Source: Haloferax marinum (lineage in GTDB: Archaea; Halobacteriota; Halobacteria; Halobacteriales; Haloferacaceae). From it: a stretch of DNA of 64,000 nucleotides. The notes under the pieces are model-generated. The model was not told the origin of the DNA and did not search any database. It worked only from the letters and a program-made list of their open reading frames with translations. The position numbers were made by a program, and so were the translations under genes. The stretch spans positions 620,001 through 684,000 of the forward strand of contig NZ_WKJQ01000001.1 in assembly GCF_009674625.1 (NCBI RefSeq). Reading direction: 5' to 3'. Shown in pieces: positions 52,650 to 60,030 of this stretch; the first letter of the stretch is position 1, and every line of letters begins with the position of its first letter.

Positions 52650-53406
52650 CCGACGTGCAGTGAGCGATACACTCGGGTTCATCTTCGTGTTCGCGCTCGT
52701 TCTCTCGACGGTTGGTGTCGTCACGGCCGTCGGCATGGGCGGACTCCAGGACACTCGTGACGTCGAGCGACTCAACAACGCGGAACGCGCATTCGACATC
52801 CTCGACGACAACATGGAAGACATCGCAGTTCGTGGCGCACCCAGCAGAGCGACCGAAATCAAATTGGCTGACTCGGCGCTCTCGTTCGGAACTCCGGTGT
52901 CGATGACCGTCGAGTGGGAACAAAGTGGGGTAGTCGACAACGCCACCGTGACCACCCGCCCGCTCGTCTACACGTCAGAGCTTTCCGACGAACGACTCGT
53001 CTACGCGTTCGGGGCGGTCTTCCGTGGAACCGACGACGCGATGACCATCGTTCGCCACCCTGCGTTCGTCCTGACGAACGATTCCGTCGTCGTCTCTGCG
53101 GTGTCTACCCGTCGCTCGTCGTCGAGTGCGAACGCAGTCGGTGGGTCGGGAACGTATCTCGTCCGTGCCGAGATGACCGATTCGGGACCGAAGTATCGTG
53201 GTATCGCGTCTGACACCGGAACCTACGACGTCACGGTCAACGTCACGTCGACGGAATCGAGAACCGAACTCTGGAAGTCGGAACTCGAGTCCTACGACGG
53301 CGTCTCCTGTTCGATGGTGAACACCACAGTGGTCTCGTGTGACATTACGGATGTCGACTCCGTTCGAGTCGTCGAAAAACAAGTCGACGTGTCGTTGGTC
53401 GACTGA
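52642..53406 (+). CDS. Pilin-like protein 5 of the pilus operon
   Basis: A 254-residue protein with the pilin-type start 'MVDRRAVSDTLGFIFVFALV'. The exported domain has 'MTVEWEQSGVVDNATVTTRP' and a C-terminal pair of Cys ('YDGVSCSMVNTTVVSCDITD'), a probable disulfide. The last plus-strand gene of the operon, overlapping its predecessor by eight bases; it converges with the next gene with five bases between stops. Confidence 0.75.
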   Translation: MVDRRAVSDTLGFIFVFALVLSTVGVVTAVGMGGLQDTRDVERLNNAERAFDILDDNMEDIAVRGAPSRATEIKLADSALSFGTPVSMTVEWEQSGVVDNATVTTRPLVYTSELSDERLVYAFGAVFRGTDDAMTIVRHPAFVLTNDSVVVSAVSTRRSSSSANAVGGSGTYLVRAEMTDSGPKYRGIASDTGTYDVTVNVTSTESRTELWKSELESYDGVSCSMVNTTVVSCDITDVDSVRVVEKQVDVSLVD

Positions 53407-53411
53407 CGCAG

Positions 53412-54920
53412 TCAGCGGAAGCGGACTTCGACGCGGTTCTCTGTGATGTGGAGGAACGTGATGTATCGGCCACCGTCCGCTTGTTCGTAATCGAGATTTC
53501 CACTCGAAGCCTGTTCGTTCACGCGCTCACTCCCACCCGGACCGTCCGTCACGGTCAGTTTGAACTTCGGAGAGAGAAGCGACATGTAGTGGTTCGTGAC
53601 GTGTTTGAGTGACTCGTTGTCTCCCTTCTCGTACCGTGCGACTCTGTCCACGTCGTGTTCGGTGAAGTTGGTCGTCGTGTTCGCGCTGTTTTCTTTGATC
53701 TCCGGGCCGAAGTACCACTTGTTGTCGCTCCCCGTCATCGTGATATCCCCGTAGGTCATGTTCGTCGAGTCGTGTGTGAGGTTCAGCGTGATGGTCGCGG
53801 GGTCGGTGCTACAGTCCACCTGTGCCATCGAACTCGGGTCTTCCGGGTCGATGTTCGAGTTTTGCCACCCCTGATACGTGCCCGACTGGTTGGAGTAGTA
53901 GATACTCATGTCGATGTCGCCGTCGAAACTCCCGTCTGTCTTGCACTGCCCATCGGCGTAGACGTGGAACTCGACGTCCTCTTCTGACCCGTCTTGGTAC
54001 ATCGACCAGTGCATGTTCTGGAAGTTGTTGTCTGCGGTCAGATTGAGCGTGTACGAGGAGACAGTGTGGTTATCTGCCATCCCTCTGACCTCGATTGACC
54101 CACCTTCGTTCGGCATCCTGAAGTTGCCGACGACGCCACCGATTGCCTCTAACTCGACACTCACCGACTCGTTCGTGTGGTCGAGCGACATGTTACCTTC
54201 CGTCCGTTCCTCGAAGAACTGGGCCCACCCGCGGTAGTGCGGACTGTAAATGGTGACTTCGACAGTCCCGTTCTCGACCGGATTGACGTACTTTTGGGAG
54301 CTGTTGTCGTAGTATTCCGATGGTTTCGGATAGATTCGGTTGGCCTGCTGTTTTTCGAGAATATCGACGGTCGGGCTCCGTGCCGTTCCGCCGTCACCTG
54401 TCACCTGAATCACCGGGAGGGTGAGCGTCTTATCGCGGTAGTGGAACTCCGGCGGAGACACCATCGATGTGCCGTTGTCCTGTGTTCGCCAGACACCTCC
54501 ACCCTCGTACGCGATAGTCACGTCTCCGGTTCGGTATTCGACACTCCCGAGTTCTGCGTCGTACAGTTCCTGTGGGGTTCCGTTCCCGTCGAAATCCTTG
54601 TGCGTGATAACGATTCGTGTGGAGTCCTCTCTGACGAGGTACTCCCCGCTCTGTGACCCACTGAGTTCGACTGCCTGCGACTGCGAGTCTCCGAGTGCGG
54701 TGATTGCCACTTTCGAGTCGAACAGCGTCATCGAGTGCTCAGCACGGGCAGCGTTCGACGCCTGTTTGGTGTCGTCGAGTGCTGCGCCGCCGAGGGTGAC
54801 GATAGCCGTCGTACCGAGAACGGTGATTCCGAGAAGGAGTACGACTGCGAGTGGAGATGCTTGTCCCGACCGGTCACGAACGACGCGATATAGCCATGGG
54901 ACACGAGGGCGACCGCTCAT
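53412..54920 (-). CDS. Large pilin-like surface protein
   Basis: A 502-residue protein with a pilin-type N-terminus ('RDRSGQASPLAVVLLLGITV': S-G/Q before the helix). The long extracellular domain is rich in Ser, Thr, Asn and Asp with many N-glycosylation sequons ('NGTVEVTIYSPHYRGW', 'NMSLDHTNES') and two Cys ('DGQCKTDGSF', 'AQVDCSTDPA'). It faces the pilus operon on the opposite strand and ends five bases from it, so it may be a tip or adhesion subunit expressed separately. ATG 54920 preferred over 54956. Confidence 0.75.
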   Translation of the reverse strand: MSGRPRVPWLYRVVRDRSGQASPLAVVLLLGITVLGTTAIVTLGGAALDDTKQASNAARAEHSMTLFDSKVAITALGDSQSQAVELSGSQSGEYLVREDSTRIVITHKDFDGNGTPQELYDAELGSVEYRTGDVTIAYEGGGVWRTQDNGTSMVSPPEFHYRDKTLTLPVIQVTGDGGTARSPTVDILEKQQANRIYPKPSEYYDNSSQKYVNPVENGTVEVTIYSPHYRGWAQFFEERTEGNMSLDHTNESVSVELEAIGGVVGNFRMPNEGGSIEVRGMADNHTVSSYTLNLTADNNFQNMHWSMYQDGSEEDVEFHVYADGQCKTDGSFDGDIDMSIYYSNQSGTYQGWQNSNIDPEDPSSMAQVDCSTDPATITLNLTHDSTNMTYGDITMTGSDNKWYFGPEIKENSANTTTNFTEHDVDRVARYEKGDNESLKHVTNHYMSLLSPKFKLTVTDGPGGSERVNEQASSGNLDYEQADGGRYITFLHITENRVEVRFR

Positions 54921-55497
54921 TACGTACCCTCTCAACGTCCGGGACCAAAACCTCATTGGCTGTCTGACCGTCAGGAATTCGGACTGGTTGTCGGTTCCAC
55001 GAGAACGGAGGTGAAGCCGTTGCTCACGCGTTCGAATCGACGAGCGTAGTGTGGGCCTCGGAGGCCCAAGGGAGTTCCGGCCTCTGAGGCCGGGGATATC
55101 GCGGCGGTTTGTGGCCGTTGGTGGACAGGGATATCTGACCGATGGTGACGGAGCAAACTCGCGCTGTCGTTGGGTGCCAGACCTGTGTCAGATGGGATGT
55201 CCGTCACAGGTCGGTCAGTACCCCACCAATGTCGTGTCCCGTCTACAGGTGCACAGGTGCACAGGTGAAATCACGTCACGGGACGAGACGTGTTCGATGT
55301 TCGTCGCAGTCTACGACTGTGTGTTTCCCTCATCGATCACCTCGTACTAATTCTTCTCGTGGTACTCCATAGGTCACCGTGCGTGATATGACGGCATTCT
55401 TTACCGGCCGTCCCTCGGCGACGTGAGTTCGATACCGAATTGGCTCGCGGAGAATATACTGGGGTCACTGTTCGCCGGTAGTATCGACAGAAGTTGC
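54921..55497. other. Intergenic region with tandem GC hairpins
   Basis: No gene supported in about 575 bp. Two adjacent dyads share a 'ggcctc-gaggcc' core: 55053-55067 'gggcctcggaggccc' and 55077-55093 'ccggcctctgaggccgg'. Near 55246-55266 'ggtgcacaggtgcacaggtg' is a short tandem repeat. Short frames here have poor codon use. Confidence 0.5.
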
Positions 55498-55706
55498 TGG
55501 ACTCGCCGGGAGTCACGTGAGCAAAGCGAACGTGACGTCGGCGAGTCCACGAACAACTGACGGAGCGGAGCGACGGAAGAAGTGAGTGGACTCGCCGGGA
55601 TTTGAACTTGACTCGCTCCCGCTGGTCGCTCGTGCGGTTCAAATCCATGCGTTTGGCAAGCCAAACGCTCGGCTCGCCATTTTCTCGCTCGTACCTCGCT
55701 CAAAAA
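55498..55706. repeat. Copies of tRNA-Ala 3' end beyond the tRNA
   Basis: 'tggactcgccggga', the 3' end of the minus-strand tRNA-Ala, recurs at 55498-55511 (last base excepted) and 55587-55607 (with 'tttgaac'). The stretch 55596-55720, reaching into the tRNA, is repeated exactly at 59533-59657. It contains the hairpin 'gcgtttggc-aa-gccaaacgc' (55649-55668). No coding capacity; frames across it are artefacts. Confidence 0.85.
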
Positions 55707-55778
55707 TGGACTCGCCGGGATTTGAACCCGGGGCCTCTCCCATGCCAAGGGAGTGATCTACCCCTGATCTACGAGCCC
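55707..55778 (-). tRNA. tRNA-Ala (anticodon GGC), copy 1
   Basis: On the minus strand the acceptor 'gggctcg' pairs with 'cgagtcc', discriminator A at 55707. The anticodon stem 'ctccc/gggag' encloses 'ttggcat', anticodon GGC. The T-arm has 'gggttcaaatccc'. No encoded CCA, no intron. Identical over all 72 bases to the copy at 59733. Confidence 0.95.
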
Positions 55779-55882
55779 TCGAACGCATTCTCTCATTCCC
55801 CGGTCGAATAAATAAGGGCTTCGAATCGTCGGACTGCTACGGGCTTGTACTGTGGCACCGTCGTCCAAACCCGTTGGTCGAA

Positions 55883-56521
55883 TCACTCCTCGTCAGGTGA
55901 CCGGTTCGGGTCTGCGAAGACGATGAGCGTCCCACCATCGGTCTCTCTGCGTTCGATGTCGCCTGTCGCAACGAGTCCATCGATGACGCGTCGTGCGTGT
56001 GACGGTGACCAGTCGAGTTTCTCTTCGAGTACGTCTTGGAACATCCGGCCGTTGTTCTGGTGTAACAGCGAGATTACGCGCTCGGAATCGGAACGAGGCT
56101 CGTCGGTGGGTGTGGCCGCAGCAGGTTCCGTCTTCGATTCGGCCTTGTTGCGTCCTCGGAGGACGCCTGCAGCCACGAACCCGACGGCAAAGACGGCGAG
56201 TGCGCCGAGGAGTAACAGCGTCTGGTTGTTCGACTCGTCGCCGCCAGTGTCACCATTGTCGCCCTCACCACCACCGGGAGCCTCCGTCTCGGTTGGTGCT
56301 TCAGTTGGCTCGTCTGTCGCAGTTGGTTCTTCGGTCGGTTCTTCGGTTGGTTCGTCGGTCACCTGGGGCGGCTCTGTCACATCTTCGCGTGTCGTTTCGT
56401 TTGCTCCATCGCCGGGGCCACCACCGACACCAGTACATCCAGCAGTCACCACCACGAGAGCGAGGACAAGCGCCGCGAGGACCATCCGGCTCGTTCTCTG
56501 TCCGTTCGTTCGCACAGGCAT
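55883..56521 (-). CDS. Membrane-anchored winged-helix protein
   Basis: A 212-residue protein. The N-terminus is a lipoprotein signal ('LALVVVTAGC'), then an extracellular linker of Glu-Pro-Thr repeats ('TEEPTEEPTATDEPTEAPTE'), one membrane helix ('TLLLLGALAVFAVGFVAAGV') and a cytoplasmic winged helix (~145-205: 'ISLLHQNNGRMFQDVLEEKL', 'SPSHARRVIDGLVATGDIER'). The layout is a one-component membrane regulator that could relay an outside signal to DNA. Similar proteins are common in haloarchaea; the target is unknown. Possible start also at Met13. Confidence 0.75.
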   Translation of the reverse strand: MPVRTNGQRTSRMVLAALVLALVVVTAGCTGVGGGPGDGANETTREDVTEPPQVTDEPTEEPTEEPTATDEPTEAPTETEAPGGGEGDNGDTGGDESNNQTLLLLGALAVFAVGFVAAGVLRGRNKAESKTEPAAATPTDEPRSDSERVISLLHQNNGRMFQDVLEEKLDWSPSHARRVIDGLVATGDIERRETDGGTLIVFADPNRSPDEE

Positions 56522-56735
56522 AGCGGTAAATATACGTCAACTAACGTGATAAATATTTGCAGAGAACTGAACAAACATCTTGAATATCGCGATATAAATT
56601 CAATAATCCGAGATTATTGTGATAGGTTGTATCAGAACACAACTCGGTCGACAGAGCACGGCCACCATCGAAGTCGCGTCGGGTCCACCGACGAACCGAT
56701 TGTGTTTTTCTACTGTTGCCAGAAACCGGTTTAGT

Positions 56736-56954
56736 ATGTCCAGTGACGACGACGATGTCTTACGAGTTCCAATCGTGTGCGAGGAGTGCGATACCACGTC
56801 GCGTATTCCACTCACAGACGTCCCCGACGCGATTCAGAAGCACAACGACCGGTTACACGACGGCGAAGACGTTGCGCAGGTCGACCCCGAAATCGTCCGT
56901 CACGTGACCGACCTCGCCGCCGAGGACATCGTGTTGTCTGACGACAGCGAGTAA
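56736..56954 (+). CDS. Small CxxC protein
   Basis: A 72-residue acidic protein starting at ATG 56736 ('MSSDDDDVLRVPIVCEECDT'). One C-x2-C pair and later His residues ('IQKHNDRLHDGED') could bind a zinc ion. It resembles short haloarchaeal proteins of unknown function. It stands alone, convergent with the channel gene. Confidence 0.6.
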   Translation: MSSDDDDVLRVPIVCEECDTTSRIPLTDVPDAIQKHNDRLHDGEDVAQVDPEIVRHVTDLAAEDIVLSDDSE

Positions 56955-57100
56955 CCCGACCCGCCGTCTTCTGAGTCTGCAATCCGACTCGAACGACTCA
57001 CCTGACAGACGCTCACCTGTCTCAGAACAGCGGTAAGGAATACACGTCGTCCCAAAGGCAGTAGATTCTGGCTCGAACATCAGTTGGAGTCCAATCTCTG

Positions 57101-57985
57101 TTAGCGAGTTTCCGTTTCTGTGGAGTCGAGTGCCCCCCCACAATGCGGACACGACTGTTGAGAGTTCTCACCGGTCGGTTTCGTCGGTTCTGTTCCCACT
57201 CCATCCGTTACTTCCACTCCGTCCGGGACTTCCTGTTCGTCGACTTCGCGCTCCCGTTCTGCGAAGAATCCTGCTGCAAGGATACTCGACGGAAGTGCGA
57301 AGAATGCGATTCCGCCGAAGGTCGTAATCGCACCGAGAATGCGACCGAGTGGCGTTATCGGAACCACGTCGCCGTAGCCGACGGTGGTGAGCGTGACGAT
57401 ACCCCACCAGAGTGCGTCGGGAATCGACGCGAACGCCTCGGGTTGGGCACGACGTTCGGCGAAGTACATCAACGTCGAGGAGATGAGAACCAGCATTCCA
57501 GCCCCGCTGAAGGCGATGGCGAGGTCCTCGCGTTGAGCAGCGATGATTCGTTTGAACCGGGTGCGCGAGCGACGAAAGCGTGGGAGGTCGAATATTCGGG
57601 CCAACCAGAGTACGCGAATACCGCCTAGCGTCTCGGGTAACCAGATAAACGTGGGCCAGAACACCACGATGACGAGCAAGTCGAGTAACACGAATGGACG
57701 ACGAACGAACCGAAGTCGTCCCTCTGACCCTCGATACTCCCTCGTGGTGGCCGCCGCCCACAATCTGACGACGAACAGGATGGTGAAGAGACCGACAGAG
57801 ACGAACGCGAAGGCGTCGAACAGCAGTTCGAACCTACCGTAAACGGCGTCTATGCTCTGCAAGATTACGGCCAGCACGTTTAGCGACGCGAGGACGAGTG
57901 CAGCAGATTCGAGACCTTGACCTGTCCCTCCTTCCGCTTTGGTGGAGACGAGTCGCCACACTCGACGTTTTCTCGAACTGCTCAT
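57101..57985 (-). CDS. Voltage-gated-type potassium channel
   Basis: A 294-residue six-helix cation channel. An S4-like segment carries regularly spaced Arg ('IRVLWLARIFDLPRFRRSRT'), followed by S5, the selectivity filter 'TLTTVGYGDVVPITPLGRI' and S6. The TVGYGD sequence indicates K+ selectivity. The C-terminus ends with half a zinc ribbon ('QQSCPHCGGALDS'), unusual for a channel of this type. ATG 57985 preferred; the frame extends 33 residues of low-complexity basic sequence upstream. Confidence 0.88.
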   Translation of the reverse strand: MSSSRKRRVWRLVSTKAEGGTGQGLESAALVLASLNVLAVILQSIDAVYGRFELLFDAFAFVSVGLFTILFVVRLWAAATTREYRGSEGRLRFVRRPFVLLDLLVIVVFWPTFIWLPETLGGIRVLWLARIFDLPRFRRSRTRFKRIIAAQREDLAIAFSGAGMLVLISSTLMYFAERRAQPEAFASIPDALWWGIVTLTTVGYGDVVPITPLGRILGAITTFGGIAFFALPSSILAAGFFAEREREVDEQEVPDGVEVTDGVGTEPTKPTGENSQQSCPHCGGALDSTETETR

Positions 57986-58124
57986 ACGAAACATAAGAAC
58001 AGAGACACGTATAGCATCGCTGGCGATTCGATTTTGTGCGTTTCTCGTTGTGCTTCGAAGTGCTCGTCGGTCCGGTCGCCACAAATCTCGGCGTGGAGCA
58101 GCAACCCGAAACCTCAGCGAGGGG

Positions 58125-58247
58125 ATGTCCTATGATATGGAGAGCAACAGAAGTGACATGATGCCCGAAGTGCTTCGAGAGCATCACAATGTCCAGAGTC
58201 CCGAAGACAAGCCAGTGTCACAACGTGAGTTCCTTGATGGGAGCTAA
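58125..58247 (+). CDS. Possible 40-residue protein
   Basis: A short frame from ATG 58125 ('MSYDMESNRSDMMPEVLREH' and 20 more residues) ending eight bases before the HNH gene's stop, on the opposite strand. The polar, Glu/Asp/Arg-rich sequence could be the tail of a lost gene. No family recognised. The rest of 57986-58254 holds nothing I can support. Confidence 0.25.
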   Translation: MSYDMESNRSDMMPEVLREHHNVQSPEDKPVSQREFLDGS

Positions 58248-58254
58248 GCGAGCC

Positions 58255-58956
58255 TCAGAATCCGTTCAGTTCGCGGTGTGCTTCAAGGAACATCCGATGA
58301 GGCGCCATCCGTTCTTCGTTCGGTAGTCTCATCGAATCACCTTCCAACTGTTTGAACTCGTAGTATCCGTCCCGGTTAGGGGCTTCTTTGACAAGTATTT
58401 CACATTCCTCTGAAAGGGCGAGCCACCCGGTGTCGAACGCCCAGTGATGGAGTTTGCAGAGAGCGATACCGTTCCTCACGTCGTCTGCGCCATCTTCACG
58501 CTTCGGGTAGATATGGGCAGCTTCGACTTCAGGGTTTCCGACGGGAGTCTCACGACTACTGCCACAGAATGCGCACGTCTGGCTGTAAGCGCCCTTTACG
58601 AGTTCTGCGAAGGCTTGGTCTCGTGCTCGTCTCCGACTTTCGGTGAAACCTCCCAAATCTTCAGTTAATTCTGGTTCTGAGTCCAGCGTTCGTTCCAACC
58701 CTTTCTTTTCCTGGTGGACTTTGTCCCCTATTGTGATTCGATATGTGCCTGGCTTATCAAGAAATTCTACTTCGTCTTTGTCGCGAAGTTGTTGGAGTTG
58801 CTGACGAATTTTGGCCTGGACATTGTTGTTGTTTGGGAACCGAGATTCGAGACGTTGCTCGGAGAAGTCGTAGAATTCGTGCAGGGTAACGATTCGCTCG
58901 TCATGCTGTTCTCGATACTGGTTGAGTTCTTGGCGTACAGCGTCAAGCCAACTCAT
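58255..58956 (-). CDS. HNH endonuclease with N-terminal winged helix
   Basis: A 233-residue nuclease. Residues ~20-75 look like a winged helix ('LHEFYDFSEQRLESRFPNNN', 'FLDKPGTYRITI') of the type found in Dam-replacing/DpnI-related restriction proteins. The HNH domain (~120-195) has 'CAFCG', the catalytic His in 'NPEVEAAHIYPKREDGADD' and 'NGIALCKLHHWAFD'. The start codon overlaps the stop of an upstream SRA-like reading frame by four bases (ATGA), so the two form one unit, probably modification-dependent restriction. See the frameshifted gene at 58953-59380. Confidence 0.85.
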   Translation of the reverse strand: MSWLDAVRQELNQYREQHDERIVTLHEFYDFSEQRLESRFPNNNNVQAKIRQQLQQLRDKDEVEFLDKPGTYRITIGDKVHQEKKGLERTLDSEPELTEDLGGFTESRRRARDQAFAELVKGAYSQTCAFCGSSRETPVGNPEVEAAHIYPKREDGADDVRNGIALCKLHHWAFDTGWLALSEECEILVKEAPNRDGYYEFKQLEGDSMRLPNEERMAPHRMFLEAHRELNGF

Positions 58957-59380
58957 GTGTTTACCTGTTCCTGATGCTCCATCTTGAACACGATGACCTC
59001 TCGACCACCTTGTTCCCGAATTTGATAGTCGAGAAGGTCAACGAACCTTTGGTACACCCACCCACAGACACCTGATTGCTTATAAAAGAGATGGATTGGA
59101 ATATCGGAGTTGGTTGTGTCTATGAGAACGGAGTTCCCGGAAGAAGATTCGCTCTGGTCGCCTCCAACCCTTCTCCAATATACTCGAATCGCCCACGAGT
59201 AACTGAATCGTCGTAGGGGCCGTCATCATTTGTGAACAACAGTACGTCCCGGCAGTCCTGCGAATCGCGTCGGGGGTTGATGCCAGAAATCCGACATCCG
59301 AATTCGGTGTCAAATGCTTCTTCGATTACCCCCTGTGAGAGACGGTCGCCGACGGAGATTCCTTCGGGAAGTGTTCGCAT
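58953..59380 (-). pseudogene. Frameshifted SRA/PUA-like recognition protein
   Basis: Two consecutive frames form one protein. Frame 1 from ATG 59380 ('MRTLPEGISVGDRLSQGVIE') runs through 'DVLLFTNDDGPYDD' and 'GRFEYIGEG', then would go off. After about 59169, shifting by one base gives 'VGGDQSESSSGNSVLIDTTN', then 'GWVYQRFVDLLDYQIREQGG' and 'EVIVFKMEHQ', with no stop until 58953, four bases into the HNH gene. The 'LLFT...Y.D...F.YIGEG.GGDQ' pattern matches the modified-DNA-binding SRA/ScoMcrA-like domains next to HNH nucleases. One missing base near 'gaagggttgg' restores it. Either a recent mutation or a sequence error. Confidence 0.75.
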
Positions 59381-59732
59381 GAGTGGCACCGAGCCGTTCC
59401 ACCCTATGAAATCCCGTGCGAATGCCCTATGAGTCCACCGAGTCGGGTGATATCGAGAGAACGTAGAGGACTCGTCGGGACTCGCCGGGACTGAGCAAAC
59501 CTTCGGTTTGCGAAGGTCGTGAACTGGGTTCACGGGATTTGAACTTGACTCGCTCCCGCTGGTCGCTCGTGCGGTTCAAATCCATGCGTTTGGCAAGCCA
59601 AACGCTCGGCTCGCCATTTTCTCGCTCGTACCTCGCTCAAAAATGGACTCGCCGGGACTCCCGCGAGCAAAGCGAGAGGGAGTACGGCGAGTTCACGAAC
59701 GACTGACGGAGCGAAGCGACGGAAGAAGTGAG
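59381..59732. repeat. Copies of tRNA-Ala 3' end, second block
   Basis: The tRNA-Ala 3' end 'tggactcgccggga' recurs at 59644-59657 and, partly, twice at about 59468-59490. 59533-59657 is identical to 55596-55720 (125 bp), including the hairpin at 59586-59605. 'ctgacggagcgaagcgacgg' next to the tRNA also has a close copy at about 55557. No gene here; it forms the upstream region of the SRA-like gene. Confidence 0.85.
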
Positions 59733-59804
59733 TGGACTCGCCGGGATTTGAACCCGGGGCCTCTCCCATGCCAAGGGAGTGATCTACCCCTGATCTACGA
59801 GCCC
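59733..59804 (-). tRNA. tRNA-Ala (anticodon GGC), copy 2
   Basis: Same 72-base gene as at 55707, with acceptor 'gggctcg/cgagtcc', anticodon loop 'ttggcat' (GGC), T-arm 'gggttcaaatccc' and discriminator A at 59733. It lies 4,026 bp from copy 1 in the same orientation. Divergent from the rps15 operon. Confidence 0.95.
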
Positions 59805-59869
59805 TCATCAACTGGTAGCCGCCACCCGTTTAGAAGCCCTTCGATTCGGTTCGACTGCGAGTCGAAACG

Positions 59870-60030
59870 GTTTAACCCGGCGCGGAAGGAACAACGCATG
59901 GGAATCCAGCACGGCCGCAAATCTGACGTGCCCGCATGTGCGGGCTTGGGATTGCGGTAGTGCCCCAGTAGTCGCTCATGCGACTACGGGGTACTCGTTT
60001 CTGCGGTCAGTGCGGTTCCAACCCGCAACA
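59870..60030 (+). ncRNA. Candidate structured RNA or leader upstream of rps15
   Basis: A TATA-like 'ggtttaaccc' (about 59869-59878) would start transcription near 59898. Two hairpins follow: 59930-59945 ('gcccgca-tg-tgcgggc') and 59963-59991 ('cccc' bulge 'gtagtcgc-tcat-gcgactac-gggg'). The segment ends 'aacccgcaaca' right before the rps15 ATG. Two stems followed by an ACA resemble an H/ACA guide RNA; it may instead be the rps15 leader. A 20-codon frame (59898-59960) is probably incidental. Confidence 0.4.

Noticed and set aside
55401..55748. 115-residue frame over tRNA-Ala copy 1 and a similar one at 59530-59811
   Set aside because: Both read through the tRNA and its repeated 3' ends; their similarity reflects the duplicated non-coding DNA.
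55779..59532. Segment considered as a complete provirus or integrative plasmid
   Set aside because: No integrase, replication or capsid gene is present; only the repeat boundaries and a restriction-like locus suggest mobility.
59898..59960. 20-codon frame upstream of rps15
   Set aside because: Overlaps the first stem of the structured segment; no family, and more likely incidental to the RNA or leader.
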